This document shows, piece after piece, positions 51,706-61,396 of a stretch of 64,000 bases of DNA (position 1 is its first letter; every line of letters starts with the position of its first letter). A program made the translations under genes and the position numbers. Below the pieces are notes generated by a model. It did no database searches. It saw nothing but the letters and a program-made list of their open reading frames with translations, and had not been told where the DNA came from. The stretch comes from Glycomyces fuscus (lineage in GTDB: Bacteria > Actinomycetota > Actinomycetes > Streptosporangiales > Streptosporangiaceae): contig NYMS01000048.1 in NCBI GenBank assembly GCA_002529455.1, positions 62,001-126,000 on the forward strand, written 5' to 3'.

Positions 51706-54171
51706 TCAGAACAGAGGCGGACCGAGCGCCTCCAGGGTCTCGGGGTCCACCAGGACGACCCGGTCCTCGGGGGTGACCGCCGCCAGCACCTCGCCCCCGG
51801 GATGGACGGACACCTGCCGGAAGGGCACGGCGTCCTCGTTCCCGGCGACGAGGTCCTCGCCGGTCTCCACGTCCCACACGTGGTTGACGTGGCGGGTCTC
51901 CCCGTCGGCGGAGTCCCCCTCCGCGTGGAACCAGCCGGCGTAGACCCTGGACCGGTCGGGCGCGAGCACGACCCCGAGGAAGAGGGGCTCCTCCGCCTCG
52001 GCGAACCCCGGCATCCGGAAGGAGGCCACCTCGGCGCGCTCGGCGTAGTCCCACCACACGATCCGGTCCCCGTCGGGGTAGAGCACCTCGTCGGTGCCGG
52101 GCACCACCTCGAACCCGGTGTGGGAGACCCCGCGCACGGTGTGCAGCTCCTCCCCGGTCCCCGTGTCCCAGACGGTGATCGTGCCGCCGTCGTCGGTCAC
52201 CACGCGCCCGGGGCCGGCGAACTCCGTCCCGTAGGCGAGGTCGGGTACGAGGGAGCCGGTCTGCGCGCCGGTCCGGGTGTCCACCAGGCCCACGCTGTCC
52301 GCGTTCACGTCCGCGTTCCGCTCCAGGGTCACGCCCAGCAGCGCGCCGTCCGGGCTGAACGACACCCGCCGGGCGCCGCGCGGCGTGCCGGGCCAGTTCC
52401 CGTCCACCGGCCCCCGCTGCGGTCCCAGGTGCCCTGTGGTGGTCCCCGACGGCAGGTCGAAGGTGGTGGCCACCGCCACCGGGTACTCCTGGTCCTCGTA
52501 CGGGGAGGGCACGACCGCGGCGACCGCGCACCCCACCGGGGCGAACACGGGACCCGCCCCGGGCACGGGCGCCACCGACTCCGAGAGCCGGGCGACCTCC
52601 TCGCGCCCGCGCCAGTCCCACACCATGAGGCCGGGGCCGGAGGCGGTGACGGCCAGCAGGTCCCCGTCGGGGCTGAACGCCGTCCCCCACGCGTTCACCG
52701 CCTCCCCGTCCACCTCCTCCTCCGGGGGCGGGTACGCCGTGCCGTCCCGGCACGAGGCGTCGGTGATCATGCCGGTCCCCTGCTCCGAGCCCGCCGCCTC
52801 CTCCCCGGTGGGTCCGCGGTAGCTCCACACGGCGATCCCGGCCGCCACGGCCAGGGCCAGTCCGGCGGCGGACAGCGCCAGGACGCGCCCGCGCCACCTC
52901 CGTCTCCCGGCTGCGTCCGTTCCCCCGGGGGTGCCGGAGGCCTCGGGGCTCTCCGGGGCACCAGAGGTCGTGGAGGCGGCGGGACTTCCGGAACCCGCGG
53001 TGTCCCCGGAACCCGCGGAGGCACCGGGCCCTCCGACGCGCCCGGACACCCCGGCGCCCCCGGCGGCGCTCCCCGAACCGTCGGTGCCTCCGTCCGCGGG
53101 CGTACCGGCGAGCGGCCGGGTCCCGTCCGCGTCACCGGCCTCCTCGCGCGCTCCGGTGGCGGCCCAGGGAACGGTCTCGTCCCCAGGGGCGCCGCCGGTT
53201 CCGTCCCCGCCCCCGGACTCACCACCCGCCCCGACCACGCCACCGCCGGGGACTTCGAAGGCCCCATGGGAGGCGCGTGTCCGGGGTTCCCCGTCCGTGC
53301 CGCCGACGGCTCCGTCGACCTCCCGTGTCCCACCGGGCGCGCCCACCGCGCCGCTCCCCGCGGCGTCCAGGGCCCTTCGCTGGCGCTCCGCCGCCTCGTG
53401 CACGGACGCGAGCACCTCCGGAGGCCACGGCACCGCTCCGGCGGCCCCCTCGCCGCCGAGCATGCGCACCAGGTCCGCGGAGCTCGGCCGCAGCTCCGGG
53501 CCCCGCCGAAGGCAGGCCTCGACCAGCCCGCGCAGCTGGAGCGGGATCCGCGGCAGTCCGGGCGCGCCTTCCACCCCGCTCGCCGCGAACGACACCGTGC
53601 CCGCCCACGCGAACACGTCCGCGGCCGGAGAGGCCCCGCCCTCGGGGGCGGCGAACGACGGGTGGGGTGCCCGCCGCCGGAGCTCGGCAACGGCCCACTC
53701 CAGCCCCGGGTCGGCGATCAGCGCCGACCCTGAGGACAGCACCACGCCCTCCGGCCACAGAGACCCGTGGACGCGGCCCGCCGCGTGCAGGTCGGCGAGG
53801 CCCGACGCCAGTGCCAGCGCGAGACCGTGCAGCGCGCCCGCGGGCAACGGCCCGCGGGCGCGCACCAGGTCGGCCAGGCCGGGGCCGGGCGGCCGGTCCA
53901 CCGCGGCCCACGGGACCGCGCCCTCGGTGTCGGCGTCGCGCACCCGGCACACGAACCGGGCCTCCAGACCGTAGGCGTCCTCCACCAGCCGGGCGAACGC
54001 CGCACGGAAGTCCGGGTCGACCGCGTACCCCGAGCGCACGACCCGCACCGCGACCGGGCCCTCCCCGGGCGCCGAAGCCAGGTACACGCGCGCGTACGCG
54101 TCCTCCCCGAGGCGCGCGTGCAGCCGGAAGGGGCCCACGGAGGGCGGGTCGTGGGGGTGAAGGGGGAGCAT
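51706..54171 (-). CDS. Pseudokinase-WD40 membrane protein (paralogue 3 of array)
   Basis: 821 aa. The first ~265 residues align with the two active kinases upstream from the start (LHPHDPPSVGPFRLHARLG), but every catalytic residue is lost. Beta3 Lys is Arg43 (VAVRVV), HRD is HGS (135-137), the catalytic-loop Asn is Gly142, and DFG is DPG (154-156). A long Gly/Ser/Thr-rich linker (about 270-410), one TM helix (about 425-448) and a C-terminal WD40-type propeller with AFSPDGDLLAV and VSFSPDGALLGV blades follow. Probably a sensor or scaffold derived from an active kinase by duplication. ATG at 54169-54171. Confidence 0.88.
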   Translation of the reverse strand: MLPLHPHDPPSVGPFRLHARLGEDAYARVYLASAPGEGPVAVRVVRSGYAVDPDFRAAFARLVEDAYGLEARFVCRVRDADTEGAVPWAAVDRPPGPGLADLVRARGPLPAGALHGLALALASGLADLHAAGRVHGSLWPEGVVLSSGSALIADPGLEWAVAELRRRAPHPSFAAPEGGASPAADVFAWAGTVSFAASGVEGAPGLPRIPLQLRGLVEACLRRGPELRPSSADLVRMLGGEGAAGAVPWPPEVLASVHEAAERQRRALDAAGSGAVGAPGGTREVDGAVGGTDGEPRTRASHGAFEVPGGGVVGAGGESGGGDGTGGAPGDETVPWAATGAREEAGDADGTRPLAGTPADGGTDGSGSAAGGAGVSGRVGGPGASAGSGDTAGSGSPAASTTSGAPESPEASGTPGGTDAAGRRRWRGRVLALSAAGLALAVAAGIAVWSYRGPTGEEAAGSEQGTGMITDASCRDGTAYPPPEEEVDGEAVNAWGTAFSPDGDLLAVTASGPGLMVWDWRGREEVARLSESVAPVPGAGPVFAPVGCAVAAVVPSPYEDQEYPVAVATTFDLPSGTTTGHLGPQRGPVDGNWPGTPRGARRVSFSPDGALLGVTLERNADVNADSVGLVDTRTGAQTGSLVPDLAYGTEFAGPGRVVTDDGGTITVWDTGTGEELHTVRGVSHTGFEVVPGTDEVLYPDGDRIVWWDYAERAEVASFRMPGFAEAEEPLFLGVVLAPDRSRVYAGWFHAEGDSADGETRHVNHVWDVETGEDLVAGNEDAVPFRQVSVHPGGEVLAAVTPEDRVVLVDPETLEALGPPLF

Positions 54172-54349
54172 GGCGTATCACGGTCTCCGAGCGGCGGGTG
54201 GCGAGGTCGGCGGGCGGGGAGCGGCGGAGCCGGTGGGAACTCCGGGGCCACGGGGGCGTTCGTGGAGTCCGGGTCGGTCGGGGCCGCGGAGGAACCCGGG
54301 TCCGCCGGGGCACCCGGGAGGCCCGGGACCGCCGGGCCGGCCCCCGGCC

Positions 54350-54375
54350 CCCGGGCCCCGGGCCCGGGGCCCGGG
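54350..54375. repeat. 26-bp perfect palindrome made only of G and C
   Basis: Alternating blocks CCC-GGG-CCCC-GGG-CCC-GGGG-CCC-GGG read identically on both strands. It lies in the 244-bp gap between two paralogous kinase-type genes and continues leftwards into more CCCGGG-like tracts from 54310. Could act as a terminator or attenuator; it may also be a replication or assembly trouble spot. Confidence 0.75.
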
Positions 54376-54415
54376 CCAGGCGGGAGGGCCGCGGCACCCG
54401 CGGCGCCCATGAGGG

Positions 54416-56488
54416 TCATCCGATGCTGTCGCGGAGGCCCAGGTCCTCCGGGTCCAGGATCCACAGCGGTGCGTGCTCCAGGGGCAGCCCCGCGACCACC
54501 TCGCCCTCCGGGTGCACGGTGATCCAGCTGACGTACTCCGCGTCCTCCTCCGCGGTCAGCTCCCACCCGGTGGAGAACTCCCACACCTTCGTCCCGAAGC
54601 GCTCCGCGTCCTCCTCCGCGATGACCACCTCCCCGGAGGTGTAGCTGGCGTACAGGCGGTCGGCCGCGGGGTTCAGGGCGATCTCGCTGAGCCCGTTCTC
54701 CGGCGCCTCGGCGGGTTCGAGGACCCGCGGCTCCCCGCCGTCGAGGAAGTTCTCGTGGACGACGGCGGTCCCGGTCATGTACACGACGTCGCCGTCGTCG
54801 TTGGGCAGCTCCAGGTTGTCGCCGAAGCCCGCCTCGGCGTCCTCGGCCGCCATGACCCGCTCCCCGCTCCGCGCCTCCCACACCTCCACGCCGCCCGCGT
54901 AGCCGACGGCGGCCACGTACGTCCCGCCGGGCGAGACCGTGAGGCTGTGGGCGTCGCCGCCCCCCTCGTAGGTGTCGGTGACCTCGTCGGTCCCCAGGTC
55001 CACCCGGAGCAGGTCGGAGCGGGCGCCGGCCCCGCTGTCGGTCAGCAGCAGTGAGCCGCCGTCCCGGGAGAAGGCCATCGCGCCGACGTCCGTGCCCTCC
55101 TGGTAGACCGTGTGCTCGCCCGTCTCCAGGGTGTACACGTGCGCGCCGTCCCGGGCGGCGTACCCGATCCGGCACCCGTCCGGGCTGAGGACGGGCGTGC
55201 CGCCCAGCGGGTCGATCTCCGCCTCGATCCGGGCGACCTCCCTGCCCTCGCGCCAGTCCCACAGGACCAGCCCCTCGGTACCGCCCGCCGCCACGACCCG
55301 CCCGTCGGCGGAGAAGGCGGTGCTGACCATCGAGGTGGACGGCAGGCTCGGGGGGTCCTGGGCGGCCCGCGCGTACTCCGGCGCGATGTGCTCGGTGACG
55401 TCGCACCGCTCCCGCTCGCCCGGCCGCTCCGGCACGGGCTCCTCCCCTCCTCCCAGGGCGGACGCCGCCCACGTGCCCACACCGGCGGTGAGCACCAGCG
55501 CGGCCCCGGCCGCCCCGGCCACCAGCAGACGCCGTCCGGGGCGCCGGCGGCCGTCCTCCACGGACCCCCCGCCCTCCGCGGCCCGCGCCTCCCGCAGGGC
55601 GGCCCCGACGGCGGACCGGTACTCCCGACCGATCCCCTCCAACACCTCGACCGCGGACGGCGGCAGCCAGGCGCCGGCGGAGGGCGCGGGTTCGACCGGC
55701 CCGCCCAGGGCGCGCAGCAGCCGGGCGGCGGAGGGGCGCCGGTCCGGGTCCTTGTCCAGGCACGCCGAGACGATGTCGCGCAGGGGCCCGGGCACCCCCG
55801 TGAGCACGGGGTCCCGGTCGGTGATGCGGTACATGACCGCGGAGGGGTGGCCCTCGCCGAAGGGCCCGGTCCCGGTCAGCGCGTACACGACCAGCCCGCC
55901 GAGCGCGAAGACGTCGGAGGGCGGCCCGCCCGGTTCCCGCCGGACGTTCTCGGGGGCCATGTAGCCGGGCGTGCCGATGATCCGGCCCTCCTCGCCCGCC
56001 TCGCCCAGGACGCGGGCGACCCCGAAGTCGATCACCTGCGGGCCGGCCGCGGAGACCATCACGTTGCCGGGCTTGAGGTCGCGGTGCACCAGCCCGCTCG
56101 CGTGCACGCGCTCCAGGGCCCGGGCGACGCCCCGGGCGGCGAACCGCACCGTGTCCTCGGGCAGCGGCCCCGTGGCCTGCACGAGGTCGTGCAGGGAGGG
56201 CCCCGCCACGTACTCCGTGGCCATCCAGGGCCTCTGCCCGGAGGGGTCGGCGGCCAGGACCCGCGGGGTGTGGGGGCCGTGCACCCGGCGCAGGAGTTCG
56301 AGCTCGCGGGCGAAGCGCTCCCGGAAGTCGGGGTCGTAGGCGTACTCGGCGCGCACCGCCTTGACCGCGGCGGAGGCGCCCTCCCCGTCCAGTCCGAGGT
56401 AGACGCGGCCCATGCCGCCGACGCCCAGCAGGGCGGCGATCCGGTACGGGCCGACCCGGCGCGGGTCCCGGGGGGAGAGGTCTCGCAT
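54416..56488 (-). CDS. Ser/Thr protein kinase with WD40 ectodomain (paralogue 2, active)
   Basis: 690 aa. A canonical PknB-type kinase: glycine loop LLGVGGMGRVY (20-30), beta3 Lys43, HRDLKPGN (135-142), DFG (154-156), GTPGYMAPE activation segment and SDVFALGGLVVY. A linker leads to one TM helix (about 313-333), then an extracellular WD40-like propeller (STAFSADGRVVAAGGTEGLVLWDWREG, PVLSPDGCRIGYA, AFSRDGGSLLLT). Phosphorylates Ser/Thr targets in response to an outside signal. ATG at 56486-56488. Only 13 bp separate it from the end of the next paralogue, so both are co-transcribed. Confidence 0.94.
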   Translation of the reverse strand: MRDLSPRDPRRVGPYRIAALLGVGGMGRVYLGLDGEGASAAVKAVRAEYAYDPDFRERFARELELLRRVHGPHTPRVLAADPSGQRPWMATEYVAGPSLHDLVQATGPLPEDTVRFAARGVARALERVHASGLVHRDLKPGNVMVSAAGPQVIDFGVARVLGEAGEEGRIIGTPGYMAPENVRREPGGPPSDVFALGGLVVYALTGTGPFGEGHPSAVMYRITDRDPVLTGVPGPLRDIVSACLDKDPDRRPSAARLLRALGGPVEPAPSAGAWLPPSAVEVLEGIGREYRSAVGAALREARAAEGGGSVEDGRRRPGRRLLVAGAAGAALVLTAGVGTWAASALGGGEEPVPERPGERERCDVTEHIAPEYARAAQDPPSLPSTSMVSTAFSADGRVVAAGGTEGLVLWDWREGREVARIEAEIDPLGGTPVLSPDGCRIGYAARDGAHVYTLETGEHTVYQEGTDVGAMAFSRDGGSLLLTDSGAGARSDLLRVDLGTDEVTDTYEGGGDAHSLTVSPGGTYVAAVGYAGGVEVWEARSGERVMAAEDAEAGFGDNLELPNDDGDVVYMTGTAVVHENFLDGGEPRVLEPAEAPENGLSEIALNPAADRLYASYTSGEVVIAEEDAERFGTKVWEFSTGWELTAEEDAEYVSWITVHPEGEVVAGLPLEHAPLWILDPEDLGLRDSIG

Positions 56489-56501
56489 GGGGCTCCTCCG
56501 G

Positions 56502-58607
56502 TCAGGTCAGCTCGTTGACGACGGTGTAGTCGGAGTCGAGGACGAGCACGCGCCCGCCGCCGTCGGCGACCGTGGCCAGGTACTCGTCCCCGGGGTGGGC
56601 GCCCATGGGGGCGTACACCGTCACGTCGGCGTCGCGGAGGAGCTCACCGCTCCGGGCGTCCCACACGCTGCCCCGGTCGTCGCTCCAGCCGTACTCCCCC
56701 GCGTACACCCGGCTGCCGTCGGCGGAGTAGCCGACGCCGGTGATGCTCTCCTGCCCGGCGGAGGGCTCGGCGAGGGGCACGACCACCTCACCGGTGGCGA
56801 GGTCGACGACGTCGACCCGGCGCGCACCGCTCTGGAGCGCCATGGTGCGGCTGTCGGGGGACAGCGCGACCGAGTAGTGGTCCCCGCCCTCGAACAGGCG
56901 GAGCCGCTCGCCGGTCGCGGGGTCCCACACGGCGACGCCGACGTACTCGCCGTACCCGTGCTCCATGACGACCCCCACCAGCAGGGAGTCGTCGGGGGTG
57001 TAGCGCAGGTCGGTGAGGACCCCGTCCACGGGGAACTCCACGCCGGGGGTGCCCGACGCCACGTCCCAGACCTGGACCACCCGCTCCTCGCGCGGGTCGC
57101 CGTTCTCGGCGGCGAGCACGGCGACCCGGGACCCGTCGGAGGTCAGCGCCGGCATGTCGTAGAAGCCGCGGCCTCCGTTGTCCCGGCCGAAGGTGTTGAC
57201 CTCGTCGCCGCTGTCGCCGTCCCAGACACGGATCACGTCGACGTAGGTGGCGGCCACGTGGTCGTCCGCGCCGATCCGGGCGCCTCCGGGGGCGGGCTCG
57301 AACACGTCGACGGGCTCACCCGTGCGCCAGTCCCACGCGGACAGGGACGTGCCGAACACGTACAGGGTCTCGCCGTCGGCGGAGAAGTCCACGTCGTAGA
57401 TCCACCCCTCCAGGTCGACCTCCGGGGCACCGGACGGCGAGGGAGTGGCGGAGGGCGCCCCGGAGGCCCCGGCCGCCGCCTCGGACCCGGTCGCGTCCCC
57501 GGAGTCCCCGAGGGGCCAAGAGGCGAGGGCGAGGGTGCCGCCGGCCCCGACGACCAGCGCGGACAGCGCGGCGGCGGAGACGGCGGCGGCGCGGCGCCGC
57601 CACCACGGGCGGTCGGACCGCCCGGACGCGCCGTCCGGGGCCTCGGCGGGACCCCCGCCGGCGGCGTCCGGGCGCTTCCTCCGCCCGGCCATCGGCACGG
57701 TCGTGCGCTCGGCCTCCTGCGCCCTGCGGGCCCCGTCCGCCCGCGCGTCGATCTGCCGGGTGACCGGGGAGGGCAGCCAGCCGTGCTCGGCCGGGGGCAG
57801 CGGCAGCTCGGACAGCCCGCGGTGCACCTCCTCGGCGTCGGGGCGCCACGCGGGGTCCTTGGCGAAGCAGCGGGCGAGCAGGTCGCGCACCGGCCCCTCG
57901 GGGACCGCGTCCAGGCGCGGGTGCCCGGTCATGACCCGGCTCAGGGTCTCGACGGCGCTCCCGGGGCCGAAGGGCGGTTCGCCTCCGGCGGCGAAGACCA
58001 CCACTCCGGCGAGCGAGAACACGTCGCTGCGCGGCGTGACGCCCTCGCCGACGATCTGTTCGGGCGAGGTGTAGGCCGGTGTGCCGAAGGTCTGCCCGGT
58101 GCGGGTGAGGACGGTCCCCTCCACGGCGCGGGCGATACCGAAGTCGATGACCTGCGGCCCGCGGGGGGAGAGCAGCACGTTGCCCGGCTTGAGGTCGCGG
58201 TGCATGAGGCCGGCCGCGTGGACGGTGACCAGGGCGCGGGACAGCCCCAGGGCCAGGACCAGCAGTGACGGCTCCGGGAACGGTCCCCCGTCGTTCACGG
58301 CCTCCTTGAGGGTGGGGCCGGGCACGTACTCGGTGGCCATCCACGGGGGGTCCCCGTCGGGGTCGGCGTCCACGACGGCGGGGGTGAAGGGGCCGGTGAC
58401 GCGCTGGGCGGAGCGGACCTCCCGGGCGAACCGGGCCCGGAACTGCGTGTCGTGGGCGAGGTCCTCCTTCACCACCTTGAGGGCGCACAGGTGGTCGCCG
58501 GGGGTGCGGGCCAGGTACACCCTGCCCATGCCGCCCTCGCCCAGGCGGGCCAGGAGGCGGTGCGGGCCGATGCGCTGAGGGTCGTCGGAGGCGAGGGGGG
58601 CCAGCAC
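56502..58607 (-). CDS. Ser/Thr protein kinase with WD40 ectodomain (paralogue 1, active)
   Basis: 701 aa. All kinase motifs are intact: RLGEGGMGRVY, Lys44 in CALKVVKED, MHRDLKPGNVLL (HRD 136-138), DFG (155-157) and GTPAYTSPEQ. The same DDPQRIGPHR N-terminal signature as its neighbours marks it as a tandem duplicate. TM helix at about 338-358, then a propeller with VDFSADGETLYVFG, ALSPDSRTMALQ and VGYSADGSRVYAG blades. GTG at 58605-58607. It is followed within 13 bp by paralogue 2 on the same strand. Confidence 0.94.
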   Translation of the reverse strand: MLAPLASDDPQRIGPHRLLARLGEGGMGRVYLARTPGDHLCALKVVKEDLAHDTQFRARFAREVRSAQRVTGPFTPAVVDADPDGDPPWMATEYVPGPTLKEAVNDGGPFPEPSLLVLALGLSRALVTVHAAGLMHRDLKPGNVLLSPRGPQVIDFGIARAVEGTVLTRTGQTFGTPAYTSPEQIVGEGVTPRSDVFSLAGVVVFAAGGEPPFGPGSAVETLSRVMTGHPRLDAVPEGPVRDLLARCFAKDPAWRPDAEEVHRGLSELPLPPAEHGWLPSPVTRQIDARADGARRAQEAERTTVPMAGRRKRPDAAGGGPAEAPDGASGRSDRPWWRRRAAAVSAAALSALVVGAGGTLALASWPLGDSGDATGSEAAAGASGAPSATPSPSGAPEVDLEGWIYDVDFSADGETLYVFGTSLSAWDWRTGEPVDVFEPAPGGARIGADDHVAATYVDVIRVWDGDSGDEVNTFGRDNGGRGFYDMPALTSDGSRVAVLAAENGDPREERVVQVWDVASGTPGVEFPVDGVLTDLRYTPDDSLLVGVVMEHGYGEYVGVAVWDPATGERLRLFEGGDHYSVALSPDSRTMALQSGARRVDVVDLATGEVVVPLAEPSAGQESITGVGYSADGSRVYAGEYGWSDDRGSVWDARSGELLRDADVTVYAPMGAHPGDEYLATVADGGGRVLVLDSDYTVVNELT

Positions 58608-58704
58608 GGCGGTACGTGCTCCTCACTGCGTCGAGGCACGGATCGGGTGTCCGTTCCAGCCGGACCGGGGGAGGGGGCGCCCTCCAACATAGCGGCTCGG
58701 CCCG

Positions 58705-58729
58705 GGTGAGCCCGGAGTCCGGGCTCACC
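58705..58729 (-). terminator. Terminator between WD40 gene and kinase genes
   Basis: GGTGAGCCCGGA / TCCGGGCTCACC form a near-perfect 12-bp hairpin around a single G (in practice a 10-bp stem with small loop), 18 bp after the stop of the WD40-only gene. Confidence 0.65.
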
Positions 58730-58747
58730 GTGCGCTCGCGGCCCAGC

Positions 58748-59887
58748 TCAGGGGGTGAGCACGTCGAGCAGGCTCAGTTCGGTGTCGTAGACGGCGATGT
58801 CGCCGGTCTGCGTGCGCAGGCCCGCCACCCGGGACCCGTCCGGGGACAGGGCCATGGGGAACACGCGCGGCAGGTCCGGGCCCAGCGCGACCTCGGTCGC
58901 CGAGGCGTACCGCCACGCCACCATGTCTCCGCGTCCGGTGGCGGGGTCCAGCCGGGCGGCGAACACGCGGCCGCTCGCGGCGCTGTACGCGACGTCCACC
59001 AGCACGCCCCCGTCCGAGCCGGGGACGAACTCCCGGATGGTCGCCCCGGTCCCCGGTTCGACGAGGAGCACGGAGCCGGAGCGGATCAGCAGCACGGCCG
59101 AGCCGTCCGGGAGGAGGTCGAAGGCGGCCGCGCCGACACCGGCGCGCTCGCGGACCAGCCCCCGTAGCGAGAGGCTTCCGGCGTCCCACACGGCGATCCC
59201 GCCGCCCTCCTCGCCGCCCGCCACCACGGCGCCGTCGAGCGAGTACCTGATCGAGCCCAGCACGCCCGAGCCGGACAGCCGGGCCTCCAGCTCCCAGGTC
59301 CGGGTGTCGTGCAGGTGCAGGTGCCGTCCGTCGGAGTCGCTGCTCACGCCCAGCGCGAGCGAGGAGCCGTCGGGGCTGAAGGCGATCGACCGCACGGCCC
59401 CCTCCCCGCCGACGGTCCGCCTCCTGCCGCTCTCCAGGTCGACGACGGAGGCGCCGTTCAGGGTGCCGTAGGCCAACAGGCACCCGTCGGGGCTGAACGC
59501 CGCAGGGGTCGGCGGCACGGCGGAGGAGTCGTGGTCGATGCGGGCGACGGCGCGCGACTCCCGCCAGTCCCACAGGGTCACCGTGTCGATCTGGGAGACG
59601 GCCAGGACGGAGCCGTCGGGGGAGAAGGACAGCGCGAGCGGGACGTCCCGGGGGAAGACGGTCATCGGGGCCCCGGTCGGTGCGAGGCGGTCGGAGAAGG
59701 CCGATCCGGTCGCGGAGCAGTCGTCGGCGCCGTCGTCCGCCCGGGGTTCCCAGGACGGGGCGGCGAAGGAGTACAGGCCCATGCTCACCAGGAGCACCAC
59801 CACACCGGCCAGCGCCGCCGCGCGCAGCAGGGAGCGGCGGCGGCGTTCCCCGAGACGTGAGGGTTCTTCGGGGTGGAGGGGGCGCAT
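58748..59887 (-). CDS. WD40 membrane protein, kinase-less paralogue (paralogue 4)
   Basis: 379 aa from ATG at 59885-59887 (AGAGGA upstream); GTG at 59908 would add 7 residues. Its first 13 residues (MRPLHPEEPSRLG) match the N-terminal tag of the neighbouring kinases (MLPLHPHDPPSVG), but then jump directly to a basic stretch and the TM helix (about 22-44), with the whole kinase domain absent. The rest is a WD40-type propeller with LSFSPDGSVLAVSQIDTVTLWDWRESRAVARI, IAFSPDGSSLALGV and IRYSLDGAVVAGG. An in-frame internal deletion of a kinase-WD40 ancestor explains it. First gene of the array. Confidence 0.88.
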   Translation of the reverse strand: MRPLHPEEPSRLGERRRRSLLRAAALAGVVVLLVSMGLYSFAAPSWEPRADDGADDCSATGSAFSDRLAPTGAPMTVFPRDVPLALSFSPDGSVLAVSQIDTVTLWDWRESRAVARIDHDSSAVPPTPAAFSPDGCLLAYGTLNGASVVDLESGRRRTVGGEGAVRSIAFSPDGSSLALGVSSDSDGRHLHLHDTRTWELEARLSGSGVLGSIRYSLDGAVVAGGEEGGGIAVWDAGSLSLRGLVRERAGVGAAAFDLLPDGSAVLLIRSGSVLLVEPGTGATIREFVPGSDGGVLVDVAYSAASGRVFAARLDPATGRGDMVAWRYASATEVALGPDLPRVFPMALSPDGSRVAGLRTQTGDIAVYDTELSLLDVLTP

Positions 59888-60447
59888 GGGTCCTCTGGGG
59901 GGTGTCACAGGGGTGAGCGAGGACGGCCCGCCGGTTCCGGGCCGGTGCGTGTGCGGTTGTCAGCAGCCACCGTAACGCGGAAAGACCGCTGGTGGGGAAT
60001 GGTTCTGGAGGGTTCAGGCAGATTATGTGCCTGTATGTCAGTTTTTGGTGTTGTAGGTCCGGAGATCTCTCGGCCGGAGGGCGCGGCGGGCAAACGGTTC
60101 GCCGGAGTCCGCGCAACGGGGCCCGGGACGGCCCGCGCACCAGGGGATCGCGGGCTCCTGCCGGACCGGGAGGTGTCGAGCCCTTCCTCGCGGGTAGGGC
60201 GAAGGGACGAGGGAATCGTCCGCACGCGCGCCGGAGAGGTGGCCGAGGGGCGCGTGCGGGGAGAAGGGTCATCCTCGAAGGAGGACGGTGCCGTGCGGGA
60301 CGACGGGGTCCGCGCGCAGGGCGGAGCCACGGGTGGACCGTGGGCTCGGAGGACGGCCGCGCACCGGACGCGACCGTGCGCGGACGGGTGCGGGGCGGGG
60401 CCGCGTGCGGGAGCCGGGACCTCAGCGGGTCGGCCGGCCGCGGGAGG
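59888..60447. other. Intergenic region with AT-rich promoter patch
   Basis: No credible gene. A locally AT-rich patch at 60000-60060 contains, on the minus strand, CATAAT (about 60021) as a possible -10 for the WD40/kinase array. The rest to 60447 is GC-rich and featureless. Confidence 0.45.
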
Positions 60448-60825
60448 TCAGGCGGCGACCGTGTGGCTGATGACGCTGCCGTGGCCGTAGACCGGCTCGG
60501 GCCCCTGTGCGAAGGGGTTGAGGAGTTCGGCGGCGCCGACCGGGTCGCTCGCGGGGTGCGAGACGGGGCCGCCGTGGAACAGGTCGTTCCAGAAGAAGCG
60601 GCCGTCGCGACACCAGACGTTGACGTCGCGCTGGACCGAGACGACGGCCAGTTCGGAGGTTCCCGACCAGTAGAACTGGCGGGAGGTCACGGAGCCGAGC
60701 TCGCCCAGGAGTGCCGTGATCGCGCGCTGGGCGCAGAAGGCGTGGCGGGGCTTGTGCTTGATTCGCCTGGCGAGAGCCGATTTCGCCCGGGAGGCCCGGG
60801 GGTTGTTCAGGCGCCAGTGACCCAA
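60448..60825 (-). CDS. Hypothetical protein
   Basis: About 125 aa if started at the TTG (60823-60825), which has GGAG 6 nt upstream; longer in-frame starts up to 61047 exist but cross AT-rich, non-coding-looking DNA. The confident part has a basic helix (RASRAKSALARRIKHKPRHAFCAQRAITALLGELG) and a C-terminal region rich in aromatic and His residues (SVTSRQFYWSGTSELAVVSVQRDVNVWCRDGRFFWND). No family recognised. A CRP-like palindrome lies about 210 bp upstream. Isolated gene; start uncertain. Confidence 0.6.
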   Translation of the reverse strand: MGHWRLNNPRASRAKSALARRIKHKPRHAFCAQRAITALLGELGSVTSRQFYWSGTSELAVVSVQRDVNVWCRDGRFFWNDLFHGGPVSHPASDPVGAAELLNPFAQGPEPVYGHGSVISHTVAA

Positions 60826-61396
60826 GGTCGTCTCCAGTGTGTCTAGGGTGCCGCGGTGCCGTGTTCGCTTGTGCGGCCACGTCGCCGCGGTTCGAGGTGC
60901 TCCCGCCTCAGGTGGCCTTGGCGGGTTCCCTCCACAAAGTTGGTGAGGCGTGAACGATGTCGTTACCTCGTAGTTATTCTTTGCGCTCCGGATGCTAGCA
61001 GCAACTGACCCCCGGTAGTCGAGGCTTCTACGAGTGACCAATATCACATTTAACGAATGTGTCTCGACTTCACCAAACCAAGAACCACCAGCTCAGGGTA
61101 GGTATTCCGATCGTGAGTCCGCTTTTTCGGCGCCGTGTTGAGCCCGTCTGATTGCAGGTGAGATGTCGCCAGTGTCACCCGTTGTGGCGACTCTTGGCGT
61201 GTTTGTCGTGACTCTCAGCGACTTCATGCAGGTTACGGGCCCTTGACCCGGTCAAACCCCGGCTTTGCCGTTCGCGCGCGCTCCCGACGCGCCGGTGTTC
61301 CCGCCGGTTTTGCCCGCCCTTTCACCCCGGTGTAAGGGCTGGTCCCGTATGTGGAGGACACTGGGAGGGCCGCACGAAACGGAGAGAAGTCGCCCA
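60826..61396. other. AT-rich divergent intergenic region
   Basis: Markedly lower GC than anywhere else in the window, especially 60950-61220. Contains the CRP-like site (61034-61047) and a repeated GGCGACT / AGTCGCC-like element near 61170-61195. No gene with a credible start. Confidence 0.5.
61034..61047. promoter_or_regulatory. CRP-like palindrome in AT-rich intergenic region
   Basis: GTGACCAATATCAC fits GTGA-N6-TCAC and shares GTGACC and TATCAC with the site at 28180-28193. It lies in the 570-bp gap between the hypothetical gene and the divergent MFS transporter, so it could serve either. Confidence 0.5.
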
